The position numbers and the translations under genes were made by a program. The notes beneath the pieces were generated by a model. It had not been told where the DNA came from. It saw only the letters and a list, made by a program, of their open reading frames with translations, and did not search any database. 64,000 nucleotides of DNA from an uncultured Parabacteroides sp. (GTDB taxonomy: Bacteria > Bacteroidota > Bacteroidia > Bacteroidales > Tannerellaceae): NCBI RefSeq assembly GCF_947855115.1, contig NZ_CANTZW010000003.1, positions 62,001-126,000 on the forward strand, written 5' to 3'. Positions 18,910 to 28,787 of this stretch are shown here, in pieces. The stretch's first letter is position 1. Each line of letters starts with the position of its first letter.

Positions 18910-20622
18910 TTATTTAGGTGAAAAAGTAAACTTTAGCATTTTACCGGAATAAGCCGGAAGTTTCACCTGATAAGGATATGCGTCTGTTAGTGTGCTAATT
19001 GTTGTTTCCCCTGTTAGCAGATCTGTCAATTTCGCAGGTTTGTTATCCTCAAAATCAAGAGCTTTAAATGCCTCTTCCGGAATATTTACCCATACACATT
19101 GATCAGCACGGTCGAAATTTACGACAACCAAAAGCACCTCGTTCTTCCATTTACGCAAGAATGTATATTGGCGATTCGAATTAAAATAAGGGTTATTGGA
19201 GTTCGCATACATTAAATCATAGAACGCGCCTTCGACAATAACCGGCTCAGACCGTACCACATTCAATAACTTAGCATACATCCCACGCAACGAACGTTGT
19301 GCCGGTGTTAATTTTGCTCCGTCAAAGTGCCCATTATTATTCCAGTTACGTAAACTTTCAATACTCCAATAATCAAAGATAGTAGTACGGCCATCACGTC
19401 CGCTAAAGCCCTCCATGTCCATACCTCTTTCGCCAAGCTCCTGACCACAATAGATCATAACCGGGTTCGTATTCATAGCCGCAGAAACAATCATGCCCGG
19501 AATACCCGGACGAGCATCCCCTGCAAAGAAATCAGAGGCGACACGCTGCTCATCATGATTCTCCAGGAAGTTCAACATGTTTTTCTGGATGCCCTCCACC
19601 GATTGCCAGCAATATGATATATTACTAGCCGGGGCCTGCCCGCACATCACCGCACGAACCGTATCATAAAGGCCTACCTTATCATACAAATAATCAAAAT
19701 GCCCTGTATAAATATAGTTTCTATATTCATCCGGATTATACACCTCCGCGATAAAGAGCACATCATGCACCTTCTTCACCTGAGGAATCACCCAATTCCA
19801 GAATTCCACCGGAACCATCTCTGCCATGTCACAACGAAAACCATCTACACCCTTACCTGCCCAAAACAGCAAGATCTCTAGCATTTTCTCCCAAGTATTA
19901 GGTATGGTATCGAAGTAGCAAACACCACCGTGCATGTAATCCACGCCATAATTCAATTTCACCGTCTCATACCAGTCATCCTGGCTTGGGTAAGCATCGA
20001 AATGGTTGTTTCCGGTTACCTTCGCGGGGAACTCGCTATAGGCGAAATCCTCCTCACGTTGCGGATCAAAGCGAAGCGTCAAGGTTTGTCCTGGAAGGTA
20101 ATAAAAGTTATTATTCACATCAAAAACCTTAGACACATTATCCGTTTGTCCTAAGTCCTCCACGAAAGGCTCTCGTGCGTCCGAGAAATATTGGCGTGCC
20201 ACATGGTTCGGTACAAAATCAATGATAACCTTCATCCCAGCCTCGTGCGTACGTTTCACCAAATCCTCGAACTCACTCATACGGTTCTGGATATTATCCG
20301 CTAAGTCCGGGTCTATATCATAATAATCTTTTATAGCATACGGAGATCCGGCCTTACCTTTTACTACGGCAGAATGGTCTTTCCGGATACCAAACATGGT
20401 ATAATCGGTTTTCGTAGCGTGTTCTATCACCCCCGTATACCAAACATGAGTAATACCTAGTTCTTTGATTTTGGATAAAGCCAAAGGAGTAAAAGCCGAA
20501 AACTTACCTACTCCATTCTCGGCCAAACTACCATTCATCACAGGAGATGGTCGCAGATTCCCAAACCAGCGCGGGAATACCTGATAAATTACCATCTTGT
20601 TTTTTTGTTCCATTGCGTTCAT
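18910..20622 (-). CDS. GH13 alpha-amylase-family glycosidase, cytoplasmic
   Basis: A 570-residue alpha-glucan-active enzyme without a signal peptide. GH13 motifs: IIDFVPNHVAR (region I), GVDGFRCDMAE with the nucleophile Asp (region II), FIAEVYNP with the acid/base Glu (region III) and LENHDEQR (region IV). The C-terminal 90 residues form the usual beta-sandwich domain. The NHDE form of region IV and the lack of export suggest intracellular processing of maltodextrin or glycogen. The exact substrate is unknown. The second ATG (codon 4) is an alternative start. Confidence 0.9.
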   Translation of the reverse strand: MNAMEQKNKMVIYQVFPRWFGNLRPSPVMNGSLAENGVGKFSAFTPLALSKIKELGITHVWYTGVIEHATKTDYTMFGIRKDHSAVVKGKAGSPYAIKDYYDIDPDLADNIQNRMSEFEDLVKRTHEAGMKVIIDFVPNHVARQYFSDAREPFVEDLGQTDNVSKVFDVNNNFYYLPGQTLTLRFDPQREEDFAYSEFPAKVTGNNHFDAYPSQDDWYETVKLNYGVDYMHGGVCYFDTIPNTWEKMLEILLFWAGKGVDGFRCDMAEMVPVEFWNWVIPQVKKVHDVLFIAEVYNPDEYRNYIYTGHFDYLYDKVGLYDTVRAVMCGQAPASNISYCWQSVEGIQKNMLNFLENHDEQRVASDFFAGDARPGIPGMIVSAAMNTNPVMIYCGQELGERGMDMEGFSGRDGRTTIFDYWSIESLRNWNNNGHFDGAKLTPAQRSLRGMYAKLLNVVRSEPVIVEGAFYDLMYANSNNPYFNSNRQYTFLRKWKNEVLLVVVNFDRADQCVWVNIPEEAFKALDFEDNKPAKLTDLLTGETTISTLTDAYPYQVKLPAYSGKMLKFTFSPK

Positions 20623-20672
20623 CTATATATAAAGTTTTTGCGGGAAAGCACTTTGTCCAGACAGACGCTTTG

Positions 20673-21509
20673 TCACGGCATCAGGCCTTTCTTTCTTGCC
20701 GCGATCGCTTTCACCAAGGTTTCATATTTATTTTCATTCAATACTTTCTCAAAACTTCGGGCAGCGGCAGAATAGCCAATATTACAAATCACGTCTACAT
20801 TCTCAAGGTCAAACGTCTTATACAGGCCAAATTCCTCCGCCTCTATCAAGACGTCGCACATCTCTCGATCCTCCAGCGTATTCGCCCGGAACATATAATG
20901 GTAAGAACGCTCGGCGATATGGAATATGGTCTGCTTATATTTTTGCGGGATCAACGGGCTTACGTTCACCCCGATAATACGTTCACATTCCTCACGGATG
21001 ATGGAGACCGGAAAGTTATGAAATAAACCCCCATCCACATAATGAACACCATTGATGACAACAGGACTGAAAATAATCGGGATACTACAAGAAGCTGTCA
21101 CCGCCTCGACAATAGGACCACTCCTAAATTCATGGCTTTCGCCATTATCCAAGTCCGTCGCGACAATCACCATCGGAATCTGCAAATCCTCGATGTTCTT
21201 GGTCCGCAAGTGTCGCCTCAAGAAATAACGAAAACGTTTACTGTCGAACAACCCAGCCTTTGGTATTTGTAATCGGGCGAATTCAGAGAACTCACGTCCG
21301 GTAAAAAGCTCTTGGATCTCTGCCGCCGAATACCCATCGGCAAACAAGGTTCCCATCAAAGCCCCCGCGCTGGTACCCACTATAATATCCGGTCTCAGCG
21401 CACATTCCTCCATCATTCGAAATACGCCGATATGTGCAAAACCTTTCGCTCCGCCTCCGCTAAGCGCCAAGCCCAACCTATAGGGTTTATGGTTCGTCTC
21501 TTCTGCCAT
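20673..21509 (-). CDS. Patatin-like phospholipase
   Basis: A 278-residue serine lipase-type hydrolase with the Ser/Asp dyad. The oxyanion hole is LSGGGAKGFAHIGV (about residues 16-29), the nucleophile elbow GTSAGALMG (Ser near residue 47) and the catalytic Asp is in YVDGGLFHNFP. No signal peptide, so it is probably cytoplasmic and of the RssA/YlbK type. It follows the divergent promoter region of the pyrophosphatase and precedes the GH13 gene by 50 bp on the same strand. Confidence 0.93.
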   Translation of the reverse strand: MAEETNHKPYRLGLALSGGGAKGFAHIGVFRMMEECALRPDIIVGTSAGALMGTLFADGYSAAEIQELFTGREFSEFARLQIPKAGLFDSKRFRYFLRRHLRTKNIEDLQIPMVIVATDLDNGESHEFRSGPIVEAVTASCSIPIIFSPVVINGVHYVDGGLFHNFPVSIIREECERIIGVNVSPLIPQKYKQTIFHIAERSYHYMFRANTLEDREMCDVLIEAEEFGLYKTFDLENVDVICNIGYSAAARSFEKVLNENKYETLVKAIAARKKGLMP

Positions 21510-21597
21510 TTATTTCTTGTCTCTTAATCCGGTAACAAATATGCTGTTTTTTTTAATTACAAACATTATTATTAGGGAAAAAGTTTCTATACTCTTT

Positions 21598-21605
21598 TAT
21601 TTTTG
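21598..21605 (+). promoter_or_regulatory. Candidate -7 box for the membrane pyrophosphatase gene
   Basis: TATTTTTG matches TAnnTTTG exactly and lies 69 bp before the start codon. No convincing -33 TTG at the correct spacing. Confidence 0.35.
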
Positions 21606-21674
21606 CTACATTTACACAGAAAGCAAAGACATTGTCATATCGCTTTTTTAGTATAACATTAAATCTACCACGTT

Positions 21675-23879
21675 ATGATTACGAGTATTTTCTGGATTAT
21701 CCCGTCAGCGTCTGTTTTAGCGCTGGTGTTCGCCTGGTTCTTCTTCAGGCAAATGATGAAAGAGAGTGAAGGAACTGAGTTGATGAAAAAGATCGCCTCC
21801 TTTGTGCGTGAAGGGGCGATGTCGTATCTGAAACAGCAATACAAAGTAGTCGCCTCCGTTTTTGTTGTCCTAGTAATCTTGTTCTCTATTATGGCCTATG
21901 GCTTCCACGTGCAAAACGAATGGGTTCCGATCGCCTTCCTGACAGGAGGATTCTTTTCCGGATTAGCGGGTTTCTTAGGTATGAAGACCGCAACTTATGC
22001 CTCGGCCCGTACAGCGAACGCAGCCCGTACTTCCTTGAACAAAGGTTTGCAAGTCGCCTTCCGGAGTGGAGCGGTCATGGGCCTGGTGGTCGTAGGCCTT
22101 GGATTACTGGATATCTCTTTCTGGTATATCCTGTTAAATGCTTTCATCCCAGACGAGGCCTTAGACCCGACTCATAAACTCACGATGATCACCACAACCA
22201 TGCTTACTTTCGGAATGGGTGCCTCTACGCAAGCCTTGTTCGCACGTGTAGGAGGAGGAATCTATACGAAAGCCGCCGATGTCGGAGCGGATTTGGTAGG
22301 TAAAGTTGAGGCAGGAATCCCGGAGGATGATCCTCGTAACCCGGCGACAATCGCCGATAACGTAGGCGACAATGTAGGTGACGTCGCCGGAATGGGAGCC
22401 GATCTATATGAATCTTACTGCGGTTCTATCCTTGCAACCGCCGCATTGGGAGCCGCCGCATTCGTTTCTACCGGAAACGTAGAATTACAATATAAGGCGG
22501 TTATCGCTCCGATGCTGATCGCCGCCGTAGGTATCATTTTATCTATTATCGGTATATTCGCCGTCCGTACGAACGAGAACGCGACGATCAAGCAACTTTT
22601 GAAAGCGCTGGCCATAGGAACAAACCTGAGTTCCGTATTGATCGCCATTTCTACGTTCGGGATTCTTTATGTATTAGGCATGGAGAATTGGTTCTGGATC
22701 GGTTGCTCTGTAATCGTGGGTTTGCTAGTCGGGATCGTGATCGGGCAAGCGACAGAATATTATACCTCTCAATCCTATAAACCGACCCGGCTTGTTTCCG
22801 AATCGGGACTGACTGGCCCGGCAACGGTTATTATCTCCGGCCTCGGGCTGGGGATGCTCTCAACAGCCATCCCGGTACTTGCCGTTGTAGTCGGTATCAT
22901 CTGCTCCTTCTTGTTCGCCTCCGGATTCGATTTCACGAACGTGGGCATGGGATTATACGGAATCGGTATAGCGGCTGTAGGTATGCTATCGACATTGGGT
23001 ATCACGTTGGCCACGGACGCTTACGGCCCTATAGCGGATAATGCCGGAGGTAACGCCGAGATGTGTAACCTCGGGAAAGAAGTACGTAAACGTACGGACG
23101 CATTGGATTCATTGGGAAATACGACAGCGGCTACGGGAAAAGGTTTCGCTATCGGTTCCGCCGCATTAACCGGCTTAGCTTTGTTGGCTTCTTATGTAGA
23201 AGAGATCAAGATCGGTCTGCTCCGCTTGGGCGAGACGGCCCTGAACTTTACCGATGGCAGGAGCATTGAAATATCCAAAGCCTCCTTCTCGGACTTTATG
23301 GTATATTATGATGTTACCTTGATGAATCCGAAGGTGCTGGCCGGAATGTTCTTAGGTTCCATGATGGCATTCATGTTCTGCGGCCTTACGATGAACGCTG
23401 TAGGACGTGCGGCCGGGCACATGGTGGAGGAAGTTCGCCGTCAGTTCAAGGAGATCAAGGGTATCCTGACAGGAGAGGCACAACCGGATTATGCCCGTTG
23501 CGTTGAGATCTCGACGAAAGGAGCGCAGCATGAGATGGTACTTCCCTCCGTATTAGCCATTATCGCCCCCATCCTGACCGGACTTGTTTTTGGCGTGACA
23601 GGCGTTGTCGGATTATTGATCGGTGGATTAAGCACAGGTTTCGTATTAGCCGTATTCATGGCGAACGCCGGAGGAGCATGGGATAACGCAAAGAAATTCA
23701 TCGAGGAAGGAAATCACGGCGGCAAAGGTAGCGAGGCACATAAGGCAACCGTTGTCGGCGATACGGTTGGCGATCCGTTCAAAGACACTTCCGGCCCGAG
23801 CTTGAATATCCTTATTAAGCTGATGAGCATGGTAGCGATCGTGATGGCGGGATTGACGGTGGCTTGGAGTCTGTTTTAA
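21675..23879 (+). CDS. hppA: Ion-pumping membrane pyrophosphatase
   Basis: Couples pyrophosphate hydrolysis to pumping of H+ and/or Na+ across the inner membrane. The 734 residues form about 16 TM helices. The substrate site is intact: [36 protein letters not shown] and the C-terminal [17 protein letters not shown]. In the segment [16 protein letters not shown] the position that is Lys in K+-independent enzymes is Ala, which marks the K+-dependent class. Whether it moves Na+, H+ or both cannot be told. Part of the gut Bacteroidetes class is known to pump both. Confidence 0.97.
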   Translation: MITSIFWIIPSASVLALVFAWFFFRQMMKESEGTELMKKIASFVREGAMSYLKQQYKVVASVFVVLVILFSIMAYGFHVQNEWVPIAFLTGGFFSGLAGFLGMKTATYASARTANAARTSLNKGLQVAFRSGAVMGLVVVGLGLLDISFWYILLNAFIPDEALDPTHKLTMITTTMLTFGMGASTQALFARVGGGIYTKAADVGADLVGKVEAGIPEDDPRNPATIADNVGDNVGDVAGMGADLYESYCGSILATAALGAAAFVSTGNVELQYKAVIAPMLIAAVGIILSIIGIFAVRTNENATIKQLLKALAIGTNLSSVLIAISTFGILYVLGMENWFWIGCSVIVGLLVGIVIGQATEYYTSQSYKPTRLVSESGLTGPATVIISGLGLGMLSTAIPVLAVVVGIICSFLFASGFDFTNVGMGLYGIGIAAVGMLSTLGITLATDAYGPIADNAGGNAEMCNLGKEVRKRTDALDSLGNTTAATGKGFAIGSAALTGLALLASYVEEIKIGLLRLGETALNFTDGRSIEISKASFSDFMVYYDVTLMNPKVLAGMFLGSMMAFMFCGLTMNAVGRAAGHMVEEVRRQFKEIKGILTGEAQPDYARCVEISTKGAQHEMVLPSVLAIIAPILTGLVFGVTGVVGLLIGGLSTGFVLAVFMANAGGAWDNAKKFIEEGNHGGKGSEAHKATVVGDTVGDPFKDTSGPSLNILIKLMSMVAIVMAGLTVAWSLF

Positions 23880-23893
23880 TCCTTGACCGTCGG

Positions 23894-23969
23894 CAGTTGG
23901 CAATTGACAGTTAGAGAAGTAAATTGACAATTTAATAGAGAAAACTAAATAATTGTCAATTGCCAACTG
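23894..23969. repeat. Perfect inverted repeat 3' of the pyrophosphatase gene
   Basis: CAGTTGGCAATTGACA (23894-23909) and its exact complement (23954-23969) are 44 bp apart, extending to about 20 bp with one G-T pair inward. Further GTCAATTG copies follow at 23968-23980. A related sequence, GGCAATTGATAGCTGGCAG, lies after thyA at 50455-50473. This is probably a dispersed intergenic repeat. Confidence 0.75.
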
Positions 23970-24024
23970 TCAATTGTCAACTGTTTTGTATTTTCGCGTC
24001 GTAAATACATAAAATAATTCAACA

Positions 24025-26217
24025 ATGTCAATCTCACGCTTTAATGCTGTGGAGAAGGCATCCAACCGAAAGGCCGTGGAAGCCGTCACTCCCGAACACA
24101 AAGTATCTGAGTACTATGGCGAGAATGTCTTCAACCGGAAGGCTATGCAGAAATATCTCTCCAAGGAAACGTACAAAGCCTTGACCCACGCCATTGACAG
24201 TGGCACGCCTATCGACCGGGAAATAGCCAATCATGTGGCAGCCGGCATGCGTATGTGGGCATTGGAAAAAGGAGTCACTCATTACACCCACTGGTTTCAA
24301 CCGCTTACCGATGGCACCGCCGAAAAGCACGACGCTTTTGTAGAACACGATGGCAACGGCGGTATGATCGAGGAGTTCAGCGGTAAGTTGCTCGTCCAGC
24401 AAGAACCGGACGCTTCCAGTTTCCCGAACGGTGGCCTTCGCAATACTTTCGAGGCCCGCGGCTACTCAGCCTGGGACCCTTCCTCTCCCGCTTTTATCGT
24501 AGATGACACACTTTGTATCCCTACCGTCTTTATCGCTTACACAGGCGAGGCCCTCGATTATAAGACCCCGCTTATCCGTTCCATCGAGGTTTTAGGCGAG
24601 GCGGCGAAAGAGGTCTACAAATACTTCGACGAGGATGTCAACAAAGTGATTACCTATCTGGGATGGGAACAGGAATACTTCTTGGTGGACGAGGATTTAT
24701 ATTCCGCACGACCCGACTTATCATTGACCGAGCGTACGCTACTCGGGCACGAAAGCGCCAAGAACCAACAGTTGGACGATCATTATTTCGGCGCTATTCC
24801 TTCTCGTGTACAAGAATTCATGAAAGATCTGGAGACCGAATGTTATAAATTAGGCATCCCGGTCAAGACACGTCATAACGAGGTAGCTCCCAACCAGTTC
24901 GAGCTTGCCCCCATTTATGAGGAGTGCAATTTGGCGAACGACCATAACCAGTTATTGATGTCGGTCATGAAACGTGTGGCCCGCCATCATAACTTCCGCG
25001 TATTATTACACGAGAAACCTTTCAACGGGGTAAACGGTTCCGGTAAACACTGCAACTGGTCTATGGGAACGGACAAGGGCGTAAACTTATTCTCGCCGGG
25101 TAAAGATCGCGAGGACAACTTACGTTTCATCACTTTCGTGGTGAACACCATCATGGCCGTTTACAAATACAACGCTTTATTAAAAGCAAGTATCGCTTCC
25201 GCCACGAACGCACATCGTCTTGGAGCGAACGAGGCTCCTCCCGCTATCATCTCCACTTTCCTCGGAACACAAATCAGCGAGATCTTGGATAAGTTCGAGA
25301 ATAGCTCTATCGAGGATGCCATCGAGGTGGACGACAAAAAGGGCTTGCATCTTGGCTTCGGGCAGATCCCCGAACTGCTGCTGGACAATACGGATCGTAA
25401 CCGTACCTCTCCTTTCGCCTTCACCGGAAACCGTTTTGAGTTCCGTGCCCCCGGTTCTTCCGTGAACTGCGGATCGGCCATGTTAGCATTGAACTCTGCC
25501 GTGGCTTATCAATTACAACAATTCAAGAAAGACGTAGAGGCCTTGCAAGCGGAAGGTAAAAGCAAGGAAGTAGCGATCTTCAAGGTGTTGAAAGCCTATA
25601 TCAAGGAATCCAAACCGATCCGCTTTGACGGAAACGGCTATTCCGACGAATGGAAAGAAGAAGCTGCCAAGCGAGGCCTGGATTGCCAAAATAGTGTCCC
25701 TTTGCAATACGACGCTTATCTTAAACCGGAGTCAATCGAGATGTTCACATCTACCGGCGTGCTTACCCAGAAAGAATTGGAAGCACGTAATGAGGTAAAA
25801 TGGGAAGTCTATATCAAAAAGGTACAGATCGAGGCCCGTGTATTAGGGGATTTATCCTTGAACCATATCATCCCGGTAGCCGTTCGTTACCAGAGTGTGC
25901 TACTGGATAATATAGCGAAGTTGAAAGAGACATTCGGCGAAGAGCCGGAATTCCGCGACATGTCGGAAGAGCCCCGTCGCTTAGTCCGTAAGATAGCCGG
26001 ACATATCTGTGCCGTGACCAAGAAAGTAGATGAGATGGTAGAGGCCCGCAAGAAAGCGAACCGCTTGACCGATATGCGGGAAAAGGCGATCGCTTACCAT
26101 GACTCGGTTGCTCCTTATCTGGACGAGATCCGTGACCATATCGATGATCTGGAATTGATGGTAGACAACCAGATGTGGCCGTTGCCGAAGTATAGGGAAT
26201 TGCTGTTTATCCGGTAA
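24025..26217 (+). CDS. glnN: Glutamine synthetase type III
   Basis: Assimilates ammonium onto glutamate with ATP. The 730-residue length and divergent sequence are those of GSIII, the common form in Bacteroidetes and unlike the 450-470-residue GSI. Core GS motifs are visible: the metal site EQEYFLVDEDLY, the NGSGKHCNWS segment, KTRHNEVAPNQFELAP and the C-terminal-side catalytic FAFTGNRFEFRAPGSS. A TATTTTCG box at 23989-23996 may be its -7 element. A repeat array begins within 10 bp of the stop codon. Confidence 0.98.
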   Translation: MSISRFNAVEKASNRKAVEAVTPEHKVSEYYGENVFNRKAMQKYLSKETYKALTHAIDSGTPIDREIANHVAAGMRMWALEKGVTHYTHWFQPLTDGTAEKHDAFVEHDGNGGMIEEFSGKLLVQQEPDASSFPNGGLRNTFEARGYSAWDPSSPAFIVDDTLCIPTVFIAYTGEALDYKTPLIRSIEVLGEAAKEVYKYFDEDVNKVITYLGWEQEYFLVDEDLYSARPDLSLTERTLLGHESAKNQQLDDHYFGAIPSRVQEFMKDLETECYKLGIPVKTRHNEVAPNQFELAPIYEECNLANDHNQLLMSVMKRVARHHNFRVLLHEKPFNGVNGSGKHCNWSMGTDKGVNLFSPGKDREDNLRFITFVVNTIMAVYKYNALLKASIASATNAHRLGANEAPPAIISTFLGTQISEILDKFENSSIEDAIEVDDKKGLHLGFGQIPELLLDNTDRNRTSPFAFTGNRFEFRAPGSSVNCGSAMLALNSAVAYQLQQFKKDVEALQAEGKSKEVAIFKVLKAYIKESKPIRFDGNGYSDEWKEEAAKRGLDCQNSVPLQYDAYLKPESIEMFTSTGVLTQKELEARNEVKWEVYIKKVQIEARVLGDLSLNHIIPVAVRYQSVLLDNIAKLKETFGEEPEFRDMSEEPRRLVRKIAGHICAVTKKVDEMVEARKKANRLTDMREKAIAYHDSVAPYLDEIRDHIDDLELMVDNQMWPLPKYRELLFIR

Positions 26218-26224
26218 AAAACAC

Positions 26225-26318
26225 CGGTACTGGCGCTGCCTTGTGCCCGTACCGGTATAGCCTCACATCGATACCGACATAAGGCTACGCTTATATCGGT
26301 ATGAGGTTATGCCTATAC
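26225..26318. repeat. Array of 23-24-bp degenerate units 3' of glnN
   Basis: Four units of 23, 23, 24 and 24 bp (26225-26247, 26248-26270, 26271-26294, 26295-26318) with related cores GGTACTGGCGCTGCC, GTACCGGTATAGCC, TACCGACATAAGGC and TCGGTATGAGGTTATGCC. ATACCGA (26271-26277) pairs with TCGGTAT (26296-26302), and flanking CCTCA with GAGG extends the stem. Confidence 0.55.
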
Positions 26319-26350
26319 TTCTCATTCAAGATAGACAACCGTATCAATCA

Positions 26351-26396
26351 AAGCCTCTGTCCGACAGTTTCGCACATCGCCGTCGGACAGAGGCTT
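26351..26396. terminator. Terminator between glnN and the TIM-barrel gene
   Basis: A perfect 15-bp inverted repeat (26351-26365 with 26382-26396, AAGCCTCTGTCCGAC) around a 16-nt loop, followed by a short T-rich stretch. It lies between convergent genes. Confidence 0.85.
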
Positions 26397-26427
26397 CTTA
26401 CTTACCTTCCGAAAAGGATACCCGTAT

Positions 26428-27315
26428 TTACCACTTCACATAAGAAGCATTCATCAAGAAGTCATAGTCATGTTTCATCGCTTGTAGCGGTGTCATATTA
26501 TAACGTTCTTGTTCAACGAAGTAATCCTCTAATCCGGCCTTCTCAGCTACAGCGAATAAAGACTTGAAGTCTACGATTCCGGCACCCATCTCCGTGCTGC
26601 CCTTTCCATCCGCGTTCGCGTCTTTCAAGTGCCAGTTGGCGAAACGGCCGGGATAACGGTTCACGTAATCATGGCATTTAAAACCGCCATACACCAATTG
26701 GGCCGTATCGATCTGGAAAGTAACCAACCCTTTGTCCGTATTCTCGATCATCACGTCGAACGGTATTTTTCCTTCCAGTTCATGGAATTCATCCACATGG
26801 TTATGGAAAGCGAAACGTAAACCATTCGACTTCGCGATCTCACCACATTTGTTAAATTGATCCGCTAAACGCATCACGTCCGAAAGGCTTTTGATATCCT
26901 TGGAAGGATAACCCGCCTGAACGATCCATTTACAACCTACCTCAGCCGTATCAGCGGCATTCTTTTTCCAGAAATCCCAGCCTTTGGTATCACCTTCTGC
27001 CAACAAACCGCTTCCGGTATGAGAACCCACCATACGGGCACCCATATCTGCCAGGTATTTCTTCATCTCGGCCGGAGATTTCCCATAGAATTTGCCATCC
27101 CGGTAACCGGCGGCTTCCATCCGTTTATAACCGATGTCCACCAAAGCCTTCATCGTCCCGTCAAAATCCGTCCGTAAATCATCCCGGACACTATACAATT
27201 GCACGCCTATCGCCTTCTCTTTCTTAGCTAAGATAGAGGCGAAGCCATTGGGCACTACACTCAGCGCTGCCACCGCGGCACCCGCTTTCAAAAAATTCCG
27301 TCTCGTTATCATCAT
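26428..27315 (-). CDS. Tat-exported sugar phosphate isomerase/epimerase-like TIM-barrel protein
   Basis: A xylose-isomerase-like TIM-barrel (AP endonuclease family 2 fold) protein. The frame opens at 27336, but tandem ATGs at 27315 and 27312 directly precede a twin-arginine signal (TRRNFLKAGAAVAALSVV), so I start there; about 295 residues. The metal-binding pattern of the family is visible (FAFHNHVDEFH, QIDTAQLVYGG, WHLKDANADGKGSTEMGAGIVDF, and the final Glu in FVEQERYN). A Tat signal implies folding with a metal before export to the periplasm. The substrate is unknown, and the neighbours do not help. Confidence 0.88.
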   Translation of the reverse strand: MMITRRNFLKAGAAVAALSVVPNGFASILAKKEKAIGVQLYSVRDDLRTDFDGTMKALVDIGYKRMEAAGYRDGKFYGKSPAEMKKYLADMGARMVGSHTGSGLLAEGDTKGWDFWKKNAADTAEVGCKWIVQAGYPSKDIKSLSDVMRLADQFNKCGEIAKSNGLRFAFHNHVDEFHELEGKIPFDVMIENTDKGLVTFQIDTAQLVYGGFKCHDYVNRYPGRFANWHLKDANADGKGSTEMGAGIVDFKSLFAVAEKAGLEDYFVEQERYNMTPLQAMKHDYDFLMNASYVKW

Positions 27316-27389
27316 ACTATTCTTTAAGATTAACATCGCTAAAGGTAGGAAAATTATTTTTACTTTCGCGCAAGTTTAAACAAACGATC

Positions 27390-28718
27390 ATGCAAGGAAC
27401 AAAGAATCTGACCGAAGGCGTCATCTCCCGGCAATTATTCAATCTGGCGATGCCGATCATGGGTACCTCATTTATCCAAATGGCCTATAGCATCACCGAC
27501 ATGGCTTGGGTGGGCCGGCTGGGAAGCGAGGCTGTAGCCGCCATCGGCGCCGTAGGTATCCTTACTTGGATGACGAACTCAATCTCTTACTTGAATAAAG
27601 TGGGCTCGGAGGTGAGCGTCGGGCAAAGTATCGGGGCGCAAAACGTGGAAGATGCCCGGGGATTCGCTTCCCATAACCTAACGATCGCCTTGATCCTCTC
27701 GCTATGCTGGGGATTCTTGTTATTCGTCCTCGCCCATCCGATTATCGGCTTCTACAAACTGGAGGAACCGATCGCGCTGAATGCCGTGGAATACCTGAGA
27801 ATCATCGCTTCCGCTTTTCCGTTTATCTTCCTCTCGGCGGCGTTTACCGGGATTCATAATGCCTCGGGTTTGAGTAAGACTCCATTCTATATCAGCGGAA
27901 CAGGCCTTTTACTCAATATGGTGCTAGATCCGTTGTTTATATTCGGGTTCGGTATGGGAACGGCTGGCGCTGCTTGGGCTACATGGATCTCTCAAGGGGT
28001 GGTTTGCGGATTATTCGTCTATCAGTTAAAGTACCGGAATAAATTGTTCGGGGGATTCCCGTTCTTTGTCCGTTTAAAAGAACGATACACCAAGAGGATC
28101 TTCCAATTGGGCCTTCCGGTGGCGTTATTAAATACGTTTTTCGCAATCATTAATCTTTTCATGGCCCGTACAGCCTCTACTTACGGAGGACACATCGGCC
28201 TGATGACTCTTACGGCTGGCGGACAAATGGAGGCGATCGCATGGAACACCTCTCAAGGTTTCAGCACGGCCCTCTCCGCTTTCACCGCTCAGAACTACGC
28301 CGCACGTAAGAAAGAACGTATCCTGACCGCTTATCATACGACGCTTAAAATGACTTCCATCATCGGTGTACTCTGCACGTTGTTATTCGTCTTTTACGGT
28401 AGCGAGATATTCTCGTTGATCGTGCCGGAACAAGCCGCTTACGAAGCCGGTGGCGTATTTCTTCGAATCGATGGGTATTCAATGATCCTCATGATGTTGG
28501 AAATTACCACACAAGGGATGTTTTACGGTACCGGCCGAACCGTTCCACCGGCGATCATCAGTATCTCGTGCAACACCCTACGCATACCTTTAGCCATCGG
28601 GCTGGCGGCCGCGGGACTGGGCATTACGGGCGTTTGGTGGGCAATCAGTATTTCCAGCATGCTAAAAGGTGTTATCGCTTTCATCTGGTTCAGTATCTTA
28701 CAGAAGAAGATCTTGTAA
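27390..28718 (+). CDS. MATE-family efflux transporter
   Basis: A 442-residue, 12-TM multidrug and toxic compound extrusion transporter driven by Na+ or H+. The N-terminal half starts LFNLAMPIMGTSFIQMAYSITDMAWVGR-like, the conserved TM1-2 pattern, and a repeat of the fold follows around residue 235. It diverges from the Tat protein gene with 74 bp between them. A TACTTTCG near 27360 may be its -7 box. Substrate not predictable. Confidence 0.93.
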   Translation: MQGTKNLTEGVISRQLFNLAMPIMGTSFIQMAYSITDMAWVGRLGSEAVAAIGAVGILTWMTNSISYLNKVGSEVSVGQSIGAQNVEDARGFASHNLTIALILSLCWGFLLFVLAHPIIGFYKLEEPIALNAVEYLRIIASAFPFIFLSAAFTGIHNASGLSKTPFYISGTGLLLNMVLDPLFIFGFGMGTAGAAWATWISQGVVCGLFVYQLKYRNKLFGGFPFFVRLKERYTKRIFQLGLPVALLNTFFAIINLFMARTASTYGGHIGLMTLTAGGQMEAIAWNTSQGFSTALSAFTAQNYAARKKERILTAYHTTLKMTSIIGVLCTLLFVFYGSEIFSLIVPEQAAYEAGGVFLRIDGYSMILMMLEITTQGMFYGTGRTVPPAIISISCNTLRIPLAIGLAAAGLGITGVWWAISISSMLKGVIAFIWFSILQKKIL

Positions 28719-28787
28719 GCGGAACAATTCTTACCGATTTTCCGTACATTCGCGATTAAAATGACATTTAATTAAAAAACAACCTAT

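Noticed and set aside
26351..26396. Transposon end or attachment site at the perfect 15-bp inverted repeat.
   Set aside because: The short loop, position between convergent genes and lack of transposase or target duplication fit a terminator.
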